A DNA stretch of 64,000 bases. Origin: Artocarpus heterophyllus. Taxonomy: Eukaryota; Streptophyta; Magnoliopsida; Rosales; Moraceae. A program made the translations under genes and the position numbers. Positions 32,820 through 45,658 of this stretch are shown piece by piece (within the stretch, counting starts at the first letter, position 1; every line of letters starts with the position of its first letter). The stretch is taken from positions 25,571,730-25,635,729 of the forward strand of contig CM046351.1 of the NCBI GenBank assembly GCA_025403435.1. Direction: 5' to 3'. A model generated the notes under the pieces. That model was given only the letters and a program-made list of their open reading frames with translations. It had not been told where the DNA came from and ran no database searches.

Positions 32820-33991
32820 ATGACTATGGTCTTTGAGACTCTGTCTAAGGAATTTATTCCGTTTAGAGCTACTTTTAATTTGAGCAATAGACGGGATATG
32901 ACCTTAACAGAACTGATGAAACAGTTACAGGAGTTTGAACTGCTGATCAGGGAGTCTCCTACTGGTGGTGAGGCCAATATGGTAGCTGCTTTTGGTTCCA
33001 ATCCTAACTCTAGGAATGGAAAGAAGCAACGGGCCAAGAGTGGAAAGTCTTCTATTCCTCCTGCAACCAAGAGCAAGAAGAGGAAGAAGAAGAACCCAAA
33101 GAAGCTTAAGTGCTTCTTTTGTGGTAAGGTCGGGCATATAAAGAAGCATTGCAAGGACTTCCTTTCCAAGGGAGATAGGTGTGATCTTCTATATTTAGAA
33201 ACTTGTTTGGTTGAGGAATCCAGTGACATCTGGGTCATAGATTCTGGTGCAACTAATCATGTTTGTGTTTCTCTGCAGGGATTCAAAGAAACGAGAAGTC
33301 TACTTCGTGAAGACTTAACGCTTCGAATGGGCGATGGATCCTTGGTCTCAGCGGAAGCAGTGGGAGATGTCCATCTTTACTTTGATAATTATAGGAATTT
33401 AATTTTGCGAGATTGTTTTTATGTTTCTAAATTTAAAAGGAATTTAATTTCTGTATCTTCTTTATTTAAAGACTCCTACATGGTATCTTTTAATGAAAAA
33501 GTGGTGATTCGTAAAAACAAATCTTTTATCTGTTTTGGATGGATGCAAAATAATCTATATTTTATCAAACCTAAGATGGACTTATTGCTTAATGTTGAGA
33601 TAAATGATAATGACTCTAAAAGTCTTAAAACTTCTCACTCTAATAAGACTTATCTTTGGCATTTGCACCTTGGCCATATTAACCTGAATAGGATTCAAAG
33701 GTTGGTAAGGGATGGACCTTTAAGTCACTTAAAGGTGGAATCTATACCTCAATGTGAGTCTTGTTTGGAGGGTAAAATGACCAAAAGACCATACGGGTCT
33801 AAGGGCAATAGGGCCGAACGGGTTCTAGAACTTGTGCATAGTGATGTTTGCGGACCGATGAACATCCGGGCACGAGGAGGGTATGAGTACTTCGTCACTT
33901 TTATTGACGATTACTCAAGATATGGGTATGTGTACCTAATGCACCACAAAAGCAAAACTTATGATAAGTTCAGGAAGTTTATGAAGAAAGA
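32820..33991 (+). pseudogene. Element D gag C-terminus, protease and truncated integrase
   Basis: An open frame of ~390 codons. CCHC knuckle CFFCGKVGHIKKHC at 98-111 after a Lys/Arg-rich stretch; protease DSG at 141-143; integrase HHCC (H281, H286, C312, C315) and first catalytic Asp D342 (HSDVCGP). It ends within integrase at YDKFRKFMKK, after which seven out-of-place codons derive from the duplicated element C flank before a TAG. The second Asp, the Glu and all of RT and RNase H are missing. Confidence 0.88.
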
Positions 33992-34046
33992 TATGGCTAC
34001 GTTGATTATATAGCATTTGCACTTAATATAGCTTTAGATCTTGTTG
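33992..34046 (+). repeat. Duplicated element C flank before the second LTR of D
   Basis: TGGCTACGTTGATTATATAG and what follows match 28659-28713 (TGGCTATGTTGATTATATAG) with one visible substitution, ending in the same TGTTG target copy. The junction with integrase occurs at or next to TGGCTA, a possible microhomology. Confidence 0.88.
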
Positions 34047-36042
34047 TGTTAGACATGTATGCTCTAAGGAGTAAAAATGTAATACGTTTTTCGAGACATT
34101 TTTATCAATAAAGAATTTATTCATTTATATATACCAAATATTGTCCTCTTTACGTTCATATTTGTTGAATGTATGATAAGCAAACAGTAGTCTGAGACTG
34201 TCAGTCTAAACCTTAAGAATTGGGCAAATGATGGGATGATTATACGGTAGACACGATTCTTAAGGTGATGGTCTAAAACATATGATCTGCAATCGAGGGA
34301 ATAAAGTTGGGCGCTTTATTCATGTGAAGATTGTTATGTTGTCTATATCCCTTTTGGGAGATGGTTTGTCTTGGCCATCGGAGTTGGACTCCGTGAATAG
34401 AAACATTGGCGCGTTGTCATAGTTGACGATGTGTTGGATCGGGACATAAAGTGAATTGATTTGGATTAATAATTCTGTCTTGGCAAATCGATTCACTTTA
34501 GACAATCATTTGTATTGTATCTTAATCCTGAGATGAATAATGTGCCCGTTGTCTTGACTTGTGTCTTTTGATGTACCAATGGGTGACTCCCACATTTCTA
34601 TAGTGGCATGCATGCCGGTACGTTGGAGGCATGACTCTTGATAGCGTAGACTTGTTATTCATAGATATGGAATCCATAGCTCCTCTTTAGGAGTAATGAT
34701 ATCCTCTTATATGCGTTGTCCTGTAATTGGAAAACTGGAGCGCTCAACCATTTGGATACATAGGTGTAACTGAATGGTATACTATCTTTGGATGGTAAGT
34801 TTTCTAATGGTGAGACAATGGAACGTAAGATAAAAATAATCAGGAAGGTAAGACAGAACTTGTTCTTAAGCCGATTATGGATGATCATATGGGGATGCGA
34901 TACACTATGATATGTCATGGAGACTTAGCTACACGAGCTTCGTAATTCTATAAAGTTCGAGAGTGCAGCTCCAAGCTTTTAGTGGAGTAGCGTTGGAGTT
35001 GATAATTGTGAAATGTATATCTAGGATATTGGGTTTCATAATTATCATGAGCTTGAACTTTATAGGTCCATTTTGGTCCCCTTTGCTAGCTCACAAAATC
35101 CTGTAACGACACGGCGTGTTTTTCCAATAATTGGTGACTTATGTCGGATTTATCAGATTGGTTTAAAATTTATAAGAATCAAATAATTCATGTCTGTTTA
35201 TCGGTTGAATTAATTATGTAAGAAAATTAGTTCAAGATGAACTTGTTGAATTATTGCGCTCGGGTAATTCTTGTCTGTTTATCGGTTGTTTTAATTTTGG
35301 ACAATTAGAACAAGATAAACTTGTAGAATTATTGTGAATTAATTTATTTTCTTAGAGATTATCTTGATAAAGTTTGTTTTGATCAGATATTTTTGCTATT
35401 GGGCTATTTGAATCAAAACTGAGACTTTATCCTTTAGAATCTCGGGTGGAAAATGAAAGATTCGCGGAGATTTTTTTTTCTCGGCAGTTCGGCCTGCCGA
35501 ACTGGCCTGTTCGGCCTGCCGACCGACGACAGTTAAGATTACGCGTTTTCAAGCGTATCTTATCAGATATTGATCCGAACTTGATTCTGTTTCGATTTTT
35601 TGAGACCTAATCTGATATGGACTGACCCTAGGACCAATAGGTATAAAAAGGGAGTGAGTCTAATGATTTACTCAGATCAATTTGAGAGATTAAGAGTGAT
35701 ACTCTTCTAGTGAGCATCTGAAAACTCCCTGAGACATTTTGTTCACAAATCACGAACACTAGCTTTGGGTTCTCTCTATTGGTTGGAAGGAGAGTCACCG
35801 GTGGAAGAGCTGTACGTGTGAGCCCACACTCACTCCGGTTGTGGATAGAGAATAGCAAAGAAGACCAGTTGGTTGAGGCTCTTCTGGAAAGTTACTTCTC
35901 TACACAGGTCGCGGAGGTTCTTCGGCACACTGAGGTTAGTAAGATCTGTTTAATTTATACATATAACATGTCAAACTTGTGTTTTGGAAATTACTCTGAT
36001 GAAAATTTTTTAAAAATTCCGCTGCGCACTTTGTTTCCAACA
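34047..36042 (+). repeat. Element D second (3') LTR
   Basis: 1996 bp, ~2% diverged from 28714-30751 by hand count. The whole 42 bp length difference lies in the palindrome cluster, which here has two full CGGCCTGCCG copies (35480-35530) instead of four. TATA box at 35642. Confidence 0.9.
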
Positions 36043-36047
36043 TGTTG

Positions 36048-36961
36048 ACCCTGAGAGCTATGAATAAGCAATGAGTTGTCCAGATAAGGACAAGTGGTAC
36101 AAGGCCATGTGTGAGGAAATGGAGTCTTTGAAGAAGAACTAGACATGGAATTAGTATCAAGGCTAGATGGACAAAAGTTGGTAGGCTACAAATGGATCTT
36201 TAAATATAAAGAAGACATTTTAGGAGTAGAAGAGCCTAGGTACAAAGCTAGGCTAGTGGCTAAGGGCTTTACACAGAGGGAAGGAGTGGACTACACTGAA
36301 GTCTTATCTCTGGTGGTAAAACATACTTTAATCAGAGTTTTGTTAGCACTTACAGCAGTACTAGATTTGGAACTGGAGCAGCTGGATGTCAAAACAACAT
36401 TCCTCCATGGACAGCTAGAGGAGAAAATTTTTATGAAGTAACCTTAAGGTTTTAAAGTTAAGGGCAGTAAGGATTTGGTGTGTCTACTTAAAAAATCCTT
36501 GTATGGACTTAAACAGTCCTCTTGCCAATGGTACAAATGGTCTGATGATTTTATGATTAAAGCTTGTTTTTCAAGGAGTTTGTATGATAATTCTATGTAC
36601 ATTAAAGAGTCTAAGGGAGGCAGGTTCATTTATTTACTTCTCTATGTGGATGACATGTTAATTACATGTACAAACATGGAGGAAGTGACCAAGACTAAGG
36701 AGATACTGCAAGCCGAGTTTCATATGAAGGATTTTGGAACTGCAAAGAAGATCCTAGGGATGGAAATCACCAGAAATCGAAGGGAAGGAACTTTATACCT
36801 GACTCAATAAGGGTATGTTAAAAGCATTCTAGAAAAGTTTGGGATGAAGCATGCCAAACTAGTTTTAACTCCACTTGCTCATTTCAAGCTATCAGCTGAT
36901 GATTCACCTGCAACTGAAGAAGAAGTAGCAGAGATGATATCAGTCCCTTATTCTCATGTTG
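36048..36961 (+). pseudogene. Element C reverse transcriptase
   Basis: Continues the reading of C after the D insertion. It starts with a linker containing a stop (TAG near 36140), then [60 protein letters not shown] and the catalytic YVDD in LLLYVDDMLIT (~36649). Two stops occur near 36439-36447 and one at 36808. Cut at 36961 inside the block that normally reads SHAVGSVMY by the TGTAACACCC element. Confidence 0.87.
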
Positions 36962-37011
36962 TGTAACACCCCTCCTTACGGACGTCACAGATGTCTTACA
37001 TTATTACATTC

Positions 37012-39813
37012 TGTAACACCCGTATTTTTAACGGGCATGATTTTGTAAAATTTAATGAATAAAATGTGACTATTTAAAATTACTAAGTTGTTTACGATCA
37101 TTAAAAAAAAAATACCACTTTAGTATTTTCTTACCAAGTCTTCCTAAGAAACATTCAAAATTTACTAACACTTCTACCAATCTTGTCTCCCTAAATTATT
37201 GCTCAATTATATAGCCTTCTTCTTATTTTGCTAAAGGTATCCGAAGGGGACATTGAATTATTTTCCCTCAATTCATAAAAGACATGGAGATATTTTTTCA
37301 ACCACCTCTTTAATTATTTCCTTATCTTCTTCTATAATTCACTCCAATTGTCCCCTCAATTATGTTAGCATGATTTGCTAAAAATCTTCATGGGAGACAA
37401 GATGATATTTTCCTTTAAGACTCTTTTGTTTCTTCTTACAACTTTCCCCCGTAAACATCCCATTCCTCTTAAGCATTTTGATATCTTTTTATTTAACTAT
37501 CACCACCTTCTTCTCTAGTTCTCATTCTCTCCCTTTCTCACTTCAAATTTCTAACTAAAGACATAGAGCACAAAGCTCTCTTTGTGGCCAAGACAATTAT
37601 AATTCCCAACCATGATCGAGGCGGTTTTAGAGTTAATTCAAGCTTGATTGTTAACCCGAACTTTGGTGCTTTTCAAAGAAGTTTTGAGGTAGGTTTTCTT
37701 TAATCTAAACTTAGTTTTTAGTATGTATTTTCTCCATGTTTAATGCATAATTTTCGTGTTCAAAATTCATGCAAATTTCTAGTTAAGTTAACATGCATCC
37801 TTAAACATTTATGAACAAAAACTTGAGTCTTGAGTTACAACCCACAACCAACTTTTATTTTGGTTTGATGACAATGTTAGAAACATGTTAGGAATGTTTA
37901 AAACCGGTTTCCATAACTTTAAGATTGATGTTCTAATGTTTTGAGCTTAAAGAGCAAATTTAAGCATGTTTTCATCATTATTTACAAGAAAGGCTAGAGA
38001 TATAATTTGATAATGATTTTGGTATAAAACTCATGAGAATATGTTTATTCTGATTATATAATGCATGTTGCATATTTTGGAATGGTTTTGAGATTTTAAA
38101 CAAGGATAATATGCTTTAAGTTAAAGAAAAATTTGACATCCCATAAACTTTATAATACCTCTATGGGCAGTGGCTATTTCTTAAAATTCTGGAGTTAAAT
38201 GAAAATGAATTTTGTAAATTGGTTTGCATATTTAAAAATTAGACATCCTAAGCTTTCCAATGAGCTATCATGACCCTAAATCGGAGTTGTATTTTAATTT
38301 CTATGAATTTTTCAATTTTCGGATTAGAAACTAGTAAACCTGCCAGTGGTAATAAACCACCCGTCTATCTTAAGTAAACCACCTGTTAACCCGTGTGTTA
38401 ATTGTAGATAGTGAACCCGCCTTTTTACAAAAGTATACCACCAAGTTGCCATGGTATACTAGCTGTTAACTTGAACCAAAAACCCAATTTTGCTCACCTT
38501 CTAGTCTCTTAATGTCTTACAACCTTTCCAATACTACCCTAAATGATTTATGAATTCTTATTAGAGACTAAAACATAAAAATTGCTTGTATGTATTTTAT
38601 ATTGCGTTTAAGATAAAAATTGTTTACTTGGTATTTAAAGAACAATTGCATAAAAATACTTTAATGGCACTAGTAGACGGGTTTACACATAATTCACTTA
38701 TGAATGTGATTATACGTTGTGCTTTAGTTTTAATTGTCCTTATGCATGCCTTAGGGTCAAGGATGTGTAGAGCTAACGTTGATTAATTCCGAGAATAAAA
38801 GTTTGTTGTTAAGCTTTGAAGGTAGGGATTCTATTACTCATCTTTTGTGAGGTTTTGGTAAATTAAATTTGATTGTTTTATATTGTAAAATATGTATATT
38901 GTATAGCGATAAATATAATGATTTGACATATGTTATAAATTGAGAAGCATGGTTAGGAAATTGACTCTATAAATATAAATTGAATACAAAGGAATAGTGA
39001 GATGTAAAAAGGGCGACGGTTACGTCCTTGGGCACGAATACCCTAAAAGGAAAAATAGGGGGAAGGTGATGACGCTTTCTTGGGTTGAAAGTCCCAGAAC
39101 ACACTGTACAGGAATCGATTTGGTGAGGACTCGGGGCTTGATGTCCCCTCACCGGAACACCCTTGAAATGTTTATAGGGTGATCAAGTACGCCCATTTGG
39201 GTTTCGATGAGTTGAGTGATACTCAATTTAACATGGATACCTAGGAACAATGATGATTGGTAATATTTTTATAAATGTGTAATTATGACACTTGGTAATG
39301 ATTAACTACGGTATCCATAAGATGTGATCATAATAAACCTCATAATCTGGAATATGATGTAACCTACTAACCATGCAGTTTTTAATGTGGTAATGGATAA
39401 ACCATAAGGTGAGTCATGATTTCCCTACTGGGCATGTCGATGCTCATCCCTATCATATCTTCATATCTCAGGTGGAACTCAGTGCAACATATTTGAAGAG
39501 GAATAAGCGAAAACAATCTTGCTGTTTTCGTGTTAGAAGACCCTGTTTAATTACAACTTATCTACAACATGTAAGAGTTGTATTATTTTTTATGGCTGTG
39601 TTAAGTTATTTGGGAATTGTACTATGGTGATGATGACTGTAATTATATATATTTGGTGCTACACTAAAAACTGTGGTTTGTATTTAAAACGTTTATTTTT
39701 ATTTTTCTTGTTGTTTAAAGACCATGGGCATTGTTTAATTGATTTAAATAATATAAAATATAAAATTATTTTTATTTATTTAAAACTGTTAACCCCCACA
39801 TAGGGGTGTTACA
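37012..39813 (+). mobile_element. LTR-type unit nested in copy 1, probable solo LTR
   Basis: Starts TGTAACACCCGTATTTTTAA and ends TAGGGGTGTTACA, 2802 bp, with a perfect 5 bp duplication CATTC at 37007-37011 and 39814-39818. No internal primer site, purine tract or pol sequence, which is why I call it a solo LTR. Related at its ends to the surrounding family but otherwise different, and it has no CGGCAGGCCG motifs. Confidence 0.72.
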
Positions 39814-40098
39814 CATTCATACTTACTTGACTTTAAACATAGATATTATTACAAAACTTGAACGATACTTTTAAATTGTAAAAGTAATTAAACATACTTA
39901 ACCAGGATCCATTCATACATTTTTTTTTAAAAATAACTTAACATTGTTAAATCACATTGCTTAACTCATTCCATGTCATAATTTATTCAATTATACTTTA
40001 AATTAATCATGAACTTATTTTAATAAAATAGATATACCAAGTTGTAAAATCATAACTTATAGAAACATTACATCACTTATTAGTTACATGCTCCCATA

Positions 40099-40210
40099 GT
40101 TCGGCAGGCCGGAACTTCTCAACCGGCAGGCCGGCAGAGTCTTTGCAAGACTGACTTAAAAACTCATCATCGTCTGGCAGGCCGAAAATGTGATCGGCAG
40201 GCCGACCGAG
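40099..40210 (+). repeat. CGGCAGGCCG palindrome cluster, left side of copy 1
   Basis: Four copies: TTCGGCAGGCCGGAA, ACCGGCAGGCCGG, TCTGGCAGGCCGAA and ATCGGCAGGCCGAC. In the uninterrupted element it would lie ~330 bp from the left end. Orientation is opposite to the cluster at the right end. Confidence 0.82.
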
Positions 40211-42293
40211 CCAAAATCTTTGAGAAAACTTATTTTGCAAAACAGATTTAACTTTTCATAAAAATACGGAAGATCAAAATTCTTAAAAAAAAATGATAAA
40301 ATAGAATATAAAACCATAGTTTAAATATTCTTAAAACTTAACATAAAAATAAAGTTCAAGATATAAAACTTGATTTAAAACATAAAATCATTCTTCTTGG
40401 CGTTTTTCCGGTTACAATTCATCGTGCTTAGTGCTCACACGCCTTCCCATGTCCTCCACCTAGTCCATGATTTTCTTACCTTATCTGCAACATGACATAA
40501 AACTTGATTAAGCTAATGCTTAGTAAGTACATATAATTCTCACAATTTAAAACATTACATAAACATCATCATCATCATTATCATCATATCATAAAAGTGC
40601 CTTAAGCACAATTTCATAGAAACATATCTTTCATTTCATTGACCATTTTAAAATTTATTCCATTTTATCTTAAGGGCCCAAGTGTTGCACTATAAACATC
40701 ATTGTAGGCGCGTCGTCATAAGAGGAGAAGGGTAGCTAATCCCAAACCAAACATGACATCATAACATATTATTTCATAACATTGGTGTGCAACACTTTTT
40801 AGGTGATACATATATATACATAATTTTCATGCTTTAAAACATGTCATCATCACACATACATATCTTTAAATCATGAAAATCTTTCATAAGAATTCCTTTA
40901 AGGAAAACAACCATAAAATCATCATGAATATCATTGTGAACATATCATCAAACTTTGTAAAACGTGTCATGTTGCAGGTGAGAATGTACCTACCTTAAAG
41001 CTAGCTTACTTAACCTTAATACGATTTGGTGACGACGCCGCAGTCTCGAAGTGCTCGTTCCTTTGAGTGTTCATGCCATATATCCATTTAAAATACAATA
41101 AAATTAATACTTATCATAAAACATCCATTCATATACCATCACATATAAATTATTACTTTTCATCGTAGCGTAAATCATCCATTCATATATCATCTATTAA
41201 TATAACATTCATTCATATAACATTCATATATATACATTCATCTCATATTACAAACATAACTCATAATCATCATTGCGAAAACATAATATTATCATCACAT
41301 AAACATGTTATCATAATTTTCTTAAATCATAAAAATTACCTTAAGCATGTAAAAAAAAACAAATCATACATTACAATCATAAAAATCTTTTGAAAACATT
41401 TTCTAATAATTTAAAATACATACATTTTAAAATTCATACAAACATCTTATTATCATGTATTTCAATATCATAAAATTATTTCATCATCATAACATACATA
41501 TGCTCATTCTTGTCAATTTTCATGAAAAACATCATTCATTTACCCCTTAAATAAACATTACATTTTTCATGCATCAAAGTTAAACAGTAATATTTTACTA
41601 TGAGGGGTAGAAGATAGAAAATTCATATTTTTCATAGAAACACCGAAATAACATGAAACTTGAAAAAACATCACACAATACATACATGAACATCATATTA
41701 AAAATTGAAGGCAAAAATACAATACCTATAGAAAGATATTGCAAACGATTGGAGGAGAAGAATTCTTTTCAGAATTACCGGAAAAATTGAGTTCTTACCT
41801 TGAAATTTCTTCTCAAAATTCTTGAATTCAACCAACAAAATATGACTTTTTCTTTCAATACTTGTAGAGAATTTTTGAGAGAAAAGATGATGAAATTCGT
41901 GGAGAAGAGAAGAGAAAGAGAGGAATATAGAAGAAGCGTCTCAGAAATTGAGAGAGAAGACGTGAGAGGATGAGAGAAAAACTGAGGAAAGAACGTTAAA
42001 ATTTTTAACGTTATAAGCATAACCGATGAATCATTCACTTGACTCATTGATAGCTCATTGGCGTGGAGGAAGGAGAGAAAAGAGGGAAGTCAAACAATCA
42101 CTCATCACTTACCATGTTTTGCCATCTTAAAATAGGAAACCATTTAAAATCACACAAATCAATGTGAAGTCAACCTTTTAATTTCCTTAACTTATAAAAT
42201 TATTCCATTGTTATGCTAATTAATCATCCAATTAACGTAATTATCTCAGCCATAAATTTGGAGAGATTTCTGCTGACTGCTCGTCAGCCGTGG

Positions 42294-42396
42294 TTGGCCT
42301 GCTGATTTTCCCCTTCAGCCTGCCGGTTCCACCAAGTTCGGCCTGCTGATGGTTTTCTTCGGCCTATCGAACTTAAAAGTCCGGCTTGCCGAACTA
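42294..42396 (+). repeat. CGGCCTGCCG palindrome cluster, right side of copy 1
   Basis: About five partly decayed copies (GGCCTGCTGA, AGCCTGCCGG, TTCGGCCTGCTGA, TTCGGCCTATCGAA, CCGGCTTGCCGAA) ~250-350 bp from the right end. Many differences are C-to-T or G-to-A. Confidence 0.78.
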
Positions 42397-42641
42397 TCCA
42401 TAAATGCCATACATTAAAACATTCATACATCTTTGCATCATAATTCAACATATATTAAAATAATCATGAACACTTGAGCACAACGATTCCATGCGGTTAT
42501 CACTTGTCATAAAACTTGACATAAAAGTTAGTAACATAAAAATCATATATCATAGCTTATAACATAAATAATTAATAAAATTTCATTAACGTCGTTACTA
42601 ACTTAACGTGATTTATTACATAAAAATAGGTGGGTGTTACA

Positions 42642-43320
42642 TGCTGTTGGTAGTGTCATGTACCTTATGATATGCACGAGACCAAATTTAGCTCATTCTA
42701 TGAGTGTGGTCAGTAGGTACATGGCCAATCCAGGAAAACACCATTGGAAGGGAGTAAAGTGGACGATAAGATATTTTCAAGGCTCTTCAACAGTTGGTCT
42801 ATGCTATGGAGGAACAGGTGGAGCTAAAGACAAAGCAGTTGGTTTTGTTGATTCTGACTATGCGCAAGATTTGGATCACAGGCAATCTTTAACAGGCTAT
42901 GTGTTTTAGATTGAAAGCTGCACAGTTAGTTGGAAAGCTAACCTTCAACAGGTGGTGGCATTATCAACAACTAAGGCTGAGTATATAGCCTTGACAGAAG
43001 CAATCAAAGAAGCATTATGGCTGAAGGGACTGTTAAAGGAAGTGGGATATTCCCAAGAGAAGCTGTGTGTGTATTGTGACAGTCAAAGTGCAATTCACCT
43101 CTCCAAGAATCAAGTATTCCATGAGAGAACTAAGCATATAGATGTGAGGCTTCATTTCATTAGAGAAGTTTTATCTAATGGAGATGTACAAGTAAAGAAG
43201 GTATTCACAGAAGAAAATGCAGCTGACATGATTACAAAGTCTTTGACAGCAGCTAAGTTTCAACATTGTTTGGATCTATTGGCAGTTAAGTCTATTGTTT
43301 TGGAGAAAGAAGGAACTTAA
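42642..43320 (+). pseudogene. Element C RT end and RNase H
   Basis: Resumes the C frame after the insertion: AVGSVMYLMICTRPNLAHSMS, HHWKGVKWTIRYF, the RNase H Asp in [33 protein letters not shown] and [10 protein letters not shown]. One in-frame TAG at 42907-42909 interrupts it; it ends in TAA at 43318-43320. An apparent ATG at 42640 is created by the junction and is not a start. Confidence 0.87.
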
Positions 43321-43357
43321 GCAGGATATTGATAGAAGAAGACAAATTACTAATGGC

Positions 43358-43369
43358 CAAGGTGGAGAT
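43358..43369 (+). other. Element C polypurine tract
   Basis: AAGGTGGAGAT immediately precedes the 3' LTR, comparable to AAGTGGGAGAT in elements A and E. Confidence 0.75.
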
Positions 43370-43698
43370 TGTTGATGACGTGGCCATTAGTTAGTGAGTC
43401 ATATTCTAGTTGATGAGTTGGCATTGTTAGTGGTGCTAACTTGGTTGTAATAATCAGTTAAATTGATTGGTTGATATAATATGTGTGTTGATGAGTGTAA
43501 TAGGGAGAATCTCATAAAATAAGAAAAGAGAGAGTAAGGAATGAAAGGACAAGCCAAAAAGAAAGCAAAAAAAGACTTCTTGTATTCAAGAAAGAAGGAT
43601 AGTTTAGATTTTGGTATTTTTCTTCTGTTTCCTTTCTTTATAGTTTTGTGATTCATTGCTTGGTTGAAATCAAGATTATCCTAGGAAATTTCACAACA
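43370..43698 (+). repeat. Element C 3' LTR
   Basis: 329 bp, TGTTGATGACG to TTTCACAACA. ~8% diverged from the 5' LTR and shorter by an internal indel. Confidence 0.88.
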
Positions 43699-43703
43699 AC
43701 GAT

Positions 43704-45658
43704 AAAGTTCCTGAATTGTTCTTCCTCTTTCTTTTTTTTTTATCTGATTGTTCCATAGACCCACCTCCATCAGAGAAGTCAAGAAACACACAAAAAAAGA
43801 ATCTATGTGAGTTGTTGTGTGTTCCAAGGGGAGAAAGGTAATTCCATTGTAGAGGTAGAAGAAGAAGTTGAAGTTGGAGAAAAATGAAATTAAATCAATA
43901 TATGAATAGGATAAAGAAAGATTGAAGAAAAAGAACAACAAAGATTTCTACCAGGGGCAAGGCTGTTTCTAGGTATTTTGGGGTCTTGGGAAAAAATTTG
44001 AAAAAGGTTTTTTTCAAAAATTAAAAACATTAATTACATTTTATATGTCATTAAAGTTAATGAATTGAAAAATTACATTAGCAAAAATTGAAAAACATCA
44101 ATTACATGACAAATATTAAAATTTTGTTTACTTTTTCTAAAGTGTAAAATAGATAGAAGTAAATATTTATTTGTTAGCAAATGATAAAAAGAATTTTCTA
44201 AATTTTTCCTACTTCTAAAAAAATTGTTTCTTTATATTTCCTTTGATAAATAAATTAATCGTATATCAAAAATGTTATTTGAAGTATGCTAATTACTCTT
44301 TTATCATTATTTTTTAAGGAAGGAGTCATTGTTATTCATTTTTTTTTTTTTGAAAAAGAGTGGTTTGATATTTAAGAAAAACGATTTGAAATTCAAATAC
44401 ATTTGAAGAGTGATTTTTTTAAAAAAACCAAATAAATAAAGAAAGCTCCACTTTTATTGGCTGATTTATGTTGTCACGTTTAATATCTTAAAAAGAAGTT
44501 TCAATACATATTTAAAAGATTTATTAGTTATCTTAATGTCTAAAAAGTAGGCTATTGTTATTTTAAGTTTCAAAAAATGAACCTTAATTAATGCCTAAAA
44601 ATATAGGGGCTTTAAGTAATCATTTAAGCTATTTAAGGATTGAGACGGTAAGGATTCACCGGTTGGGGTTTGAATAGAGAGAATATCAGACAAAAGCAAA
44701 GTTTTTAAACACTAGTTGGGACCCACCATCATTACTCATAAACACTTCCACATCTTAACCAAATGGGCAGCCACCTAAGGGCCACCTTATTGTGGTAAGG
44801 GTGAGGTGCGCCATAGCTTTATTTTTTTTTATTAAAGTTTGGGCTTTTAAATTTTTTTTTTCAAATTTTAACTATTTAAGCATAATTCAAATTCAAAAAA
44901 AAAAAAAAAAAGGAATGTAGTCTAACATAATTTTTTTATAAGTATGTTTAAAGTTTGAAAAAAAAACTTATTTTTATAAGATTTTCATCTTTAGCTTTAA
45001 ATGTTTTATTTATGAATTTTAATTATATAATTAATTAAAATATAAAAATATATATTTCTATAATGAGTATAACTGATCAAGAACCAACAGTTTAGAATCG
45101 ATTTTACTCTTGTAATCAGTTCAATTTTGGTTTTTTCTCAAGCTTTTAGTTAAAAGCCAACATACACCCAACTGCAAACTGCAGTTTGAATCGAGGCTCC
45201 CAAACGGCTTATAGTGAGTTGGCTACTTTGTCCAACTATCAATTGTATGATCTTTAATTATGGGATTAATTTGATAAATACCCAATATAAAATGTCCGCA
45301 AACTTTAAAAAGTTTCATTTCATCCTTTAAATTCTATAGATATTGATTTTAAGTTAATCTGGCTATATTTGTTAATTTTATATCAATTTCTAAAGGAAAT
45401 ATAAATTGATAAAAAAATCAATAGTTTAGGAGAGCATGAAATTATGTTAGTTTAGAGAGTGTAGTTCAGAAATATTGGAATGAACTCATTTTACAATTTA
45501 AGTAAATGTTACAAGTACATGATTTAAGGAGTATTTACGAAATTCATATATGCAAAGCGACTTCTATTGGGAAATGCATGCAAACCCTATACTCTATAAT
45601 CTTTTGCTAGAGAGGCAAGGAGACATGCATGCAAACTTTTGCCTATGCACCAAGAGAC
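43704..45658. other. Intergenic, nothing recognised
   Basis: AT-rich, with A and T homopolymers up to ~17 bases. No open frame of note, LTR or terminal inverted repeat found. Confidence 0.5.

Larger units (their letters stand above)
28714..36042 (+). mobile_element. Copia element D: nested in C, truncated and rearranged
   Basis: Two ~2 kb LTRs beginning TGTTAGACATG and ending TTTCCAACA. TGTTG flanks the outside of both (28709-28713, 36043-36047) and also precedes the second LTR (34042-34046). The interior has primer site, leader, gag, protease and the first half of integrase, then stops at ~33991. RT and RNase H are absent. Between 33992 and 34046 lies a second copy of the element C sequence that precedes the first LTR (28659-28713). 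The locus is therefore a duplication product, not a simple internal deletion. Confidence 0.88.
36962..42641 (-). mobile_element. Long LTR-type unit (TGTAACACCC family), probable solo LTR, copy 1, interrupted
   Basis: Begins TGTAACACCCCTCC and ends GGTGGGTGTTACA, so it has TG..CA ends with a ~10 bp terminal inverted match. TGTTG (36957-36961) and TGCTG (42642-42646) are a 4-of-5 target duplication in element C. About 2.87 kb without the inner insertion. Comparison with the inner unit (TGTAACACCC..TATTTTTA at the start, AGGGGTGTTACA at the end) suggests minus orientation. No coding region found. The size and ends suit the LTR of a Ty3-gypsy element, but no gypsy gene is present here to prove it. 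Confidence 0.65.
25955..43698 (+). mobile_element. Copia element C: old element broken open by nested insertions
   Basis: 5' LTR 25955-26317 and 3' LTR 43370-43698 both start TGTTGATGACGTGGCC and end TTTCACAACA. The flanks ACTAT (25950-25954) and ACGAT (43699-43703) agree at 4 of 5 bases. Without the insertions at 28714-36042 and 36962-42641, about 4.7 kb remain, a normal copia length. LTRs differ at roughly 21 of 265 aligned positions plus a ~35 bp indel, the most of any element here, so C is the oldest. Its coding parts carry many stops, frameshifts and lost catalytic residues. Confidence 0.9.

Noticed and set aside
42634..42650. ATG at 42640 as start of an RNase H gene
   Set aside because: The ATG arises at the junction of the inserted unit with element C; coding sequence merely resumes there.
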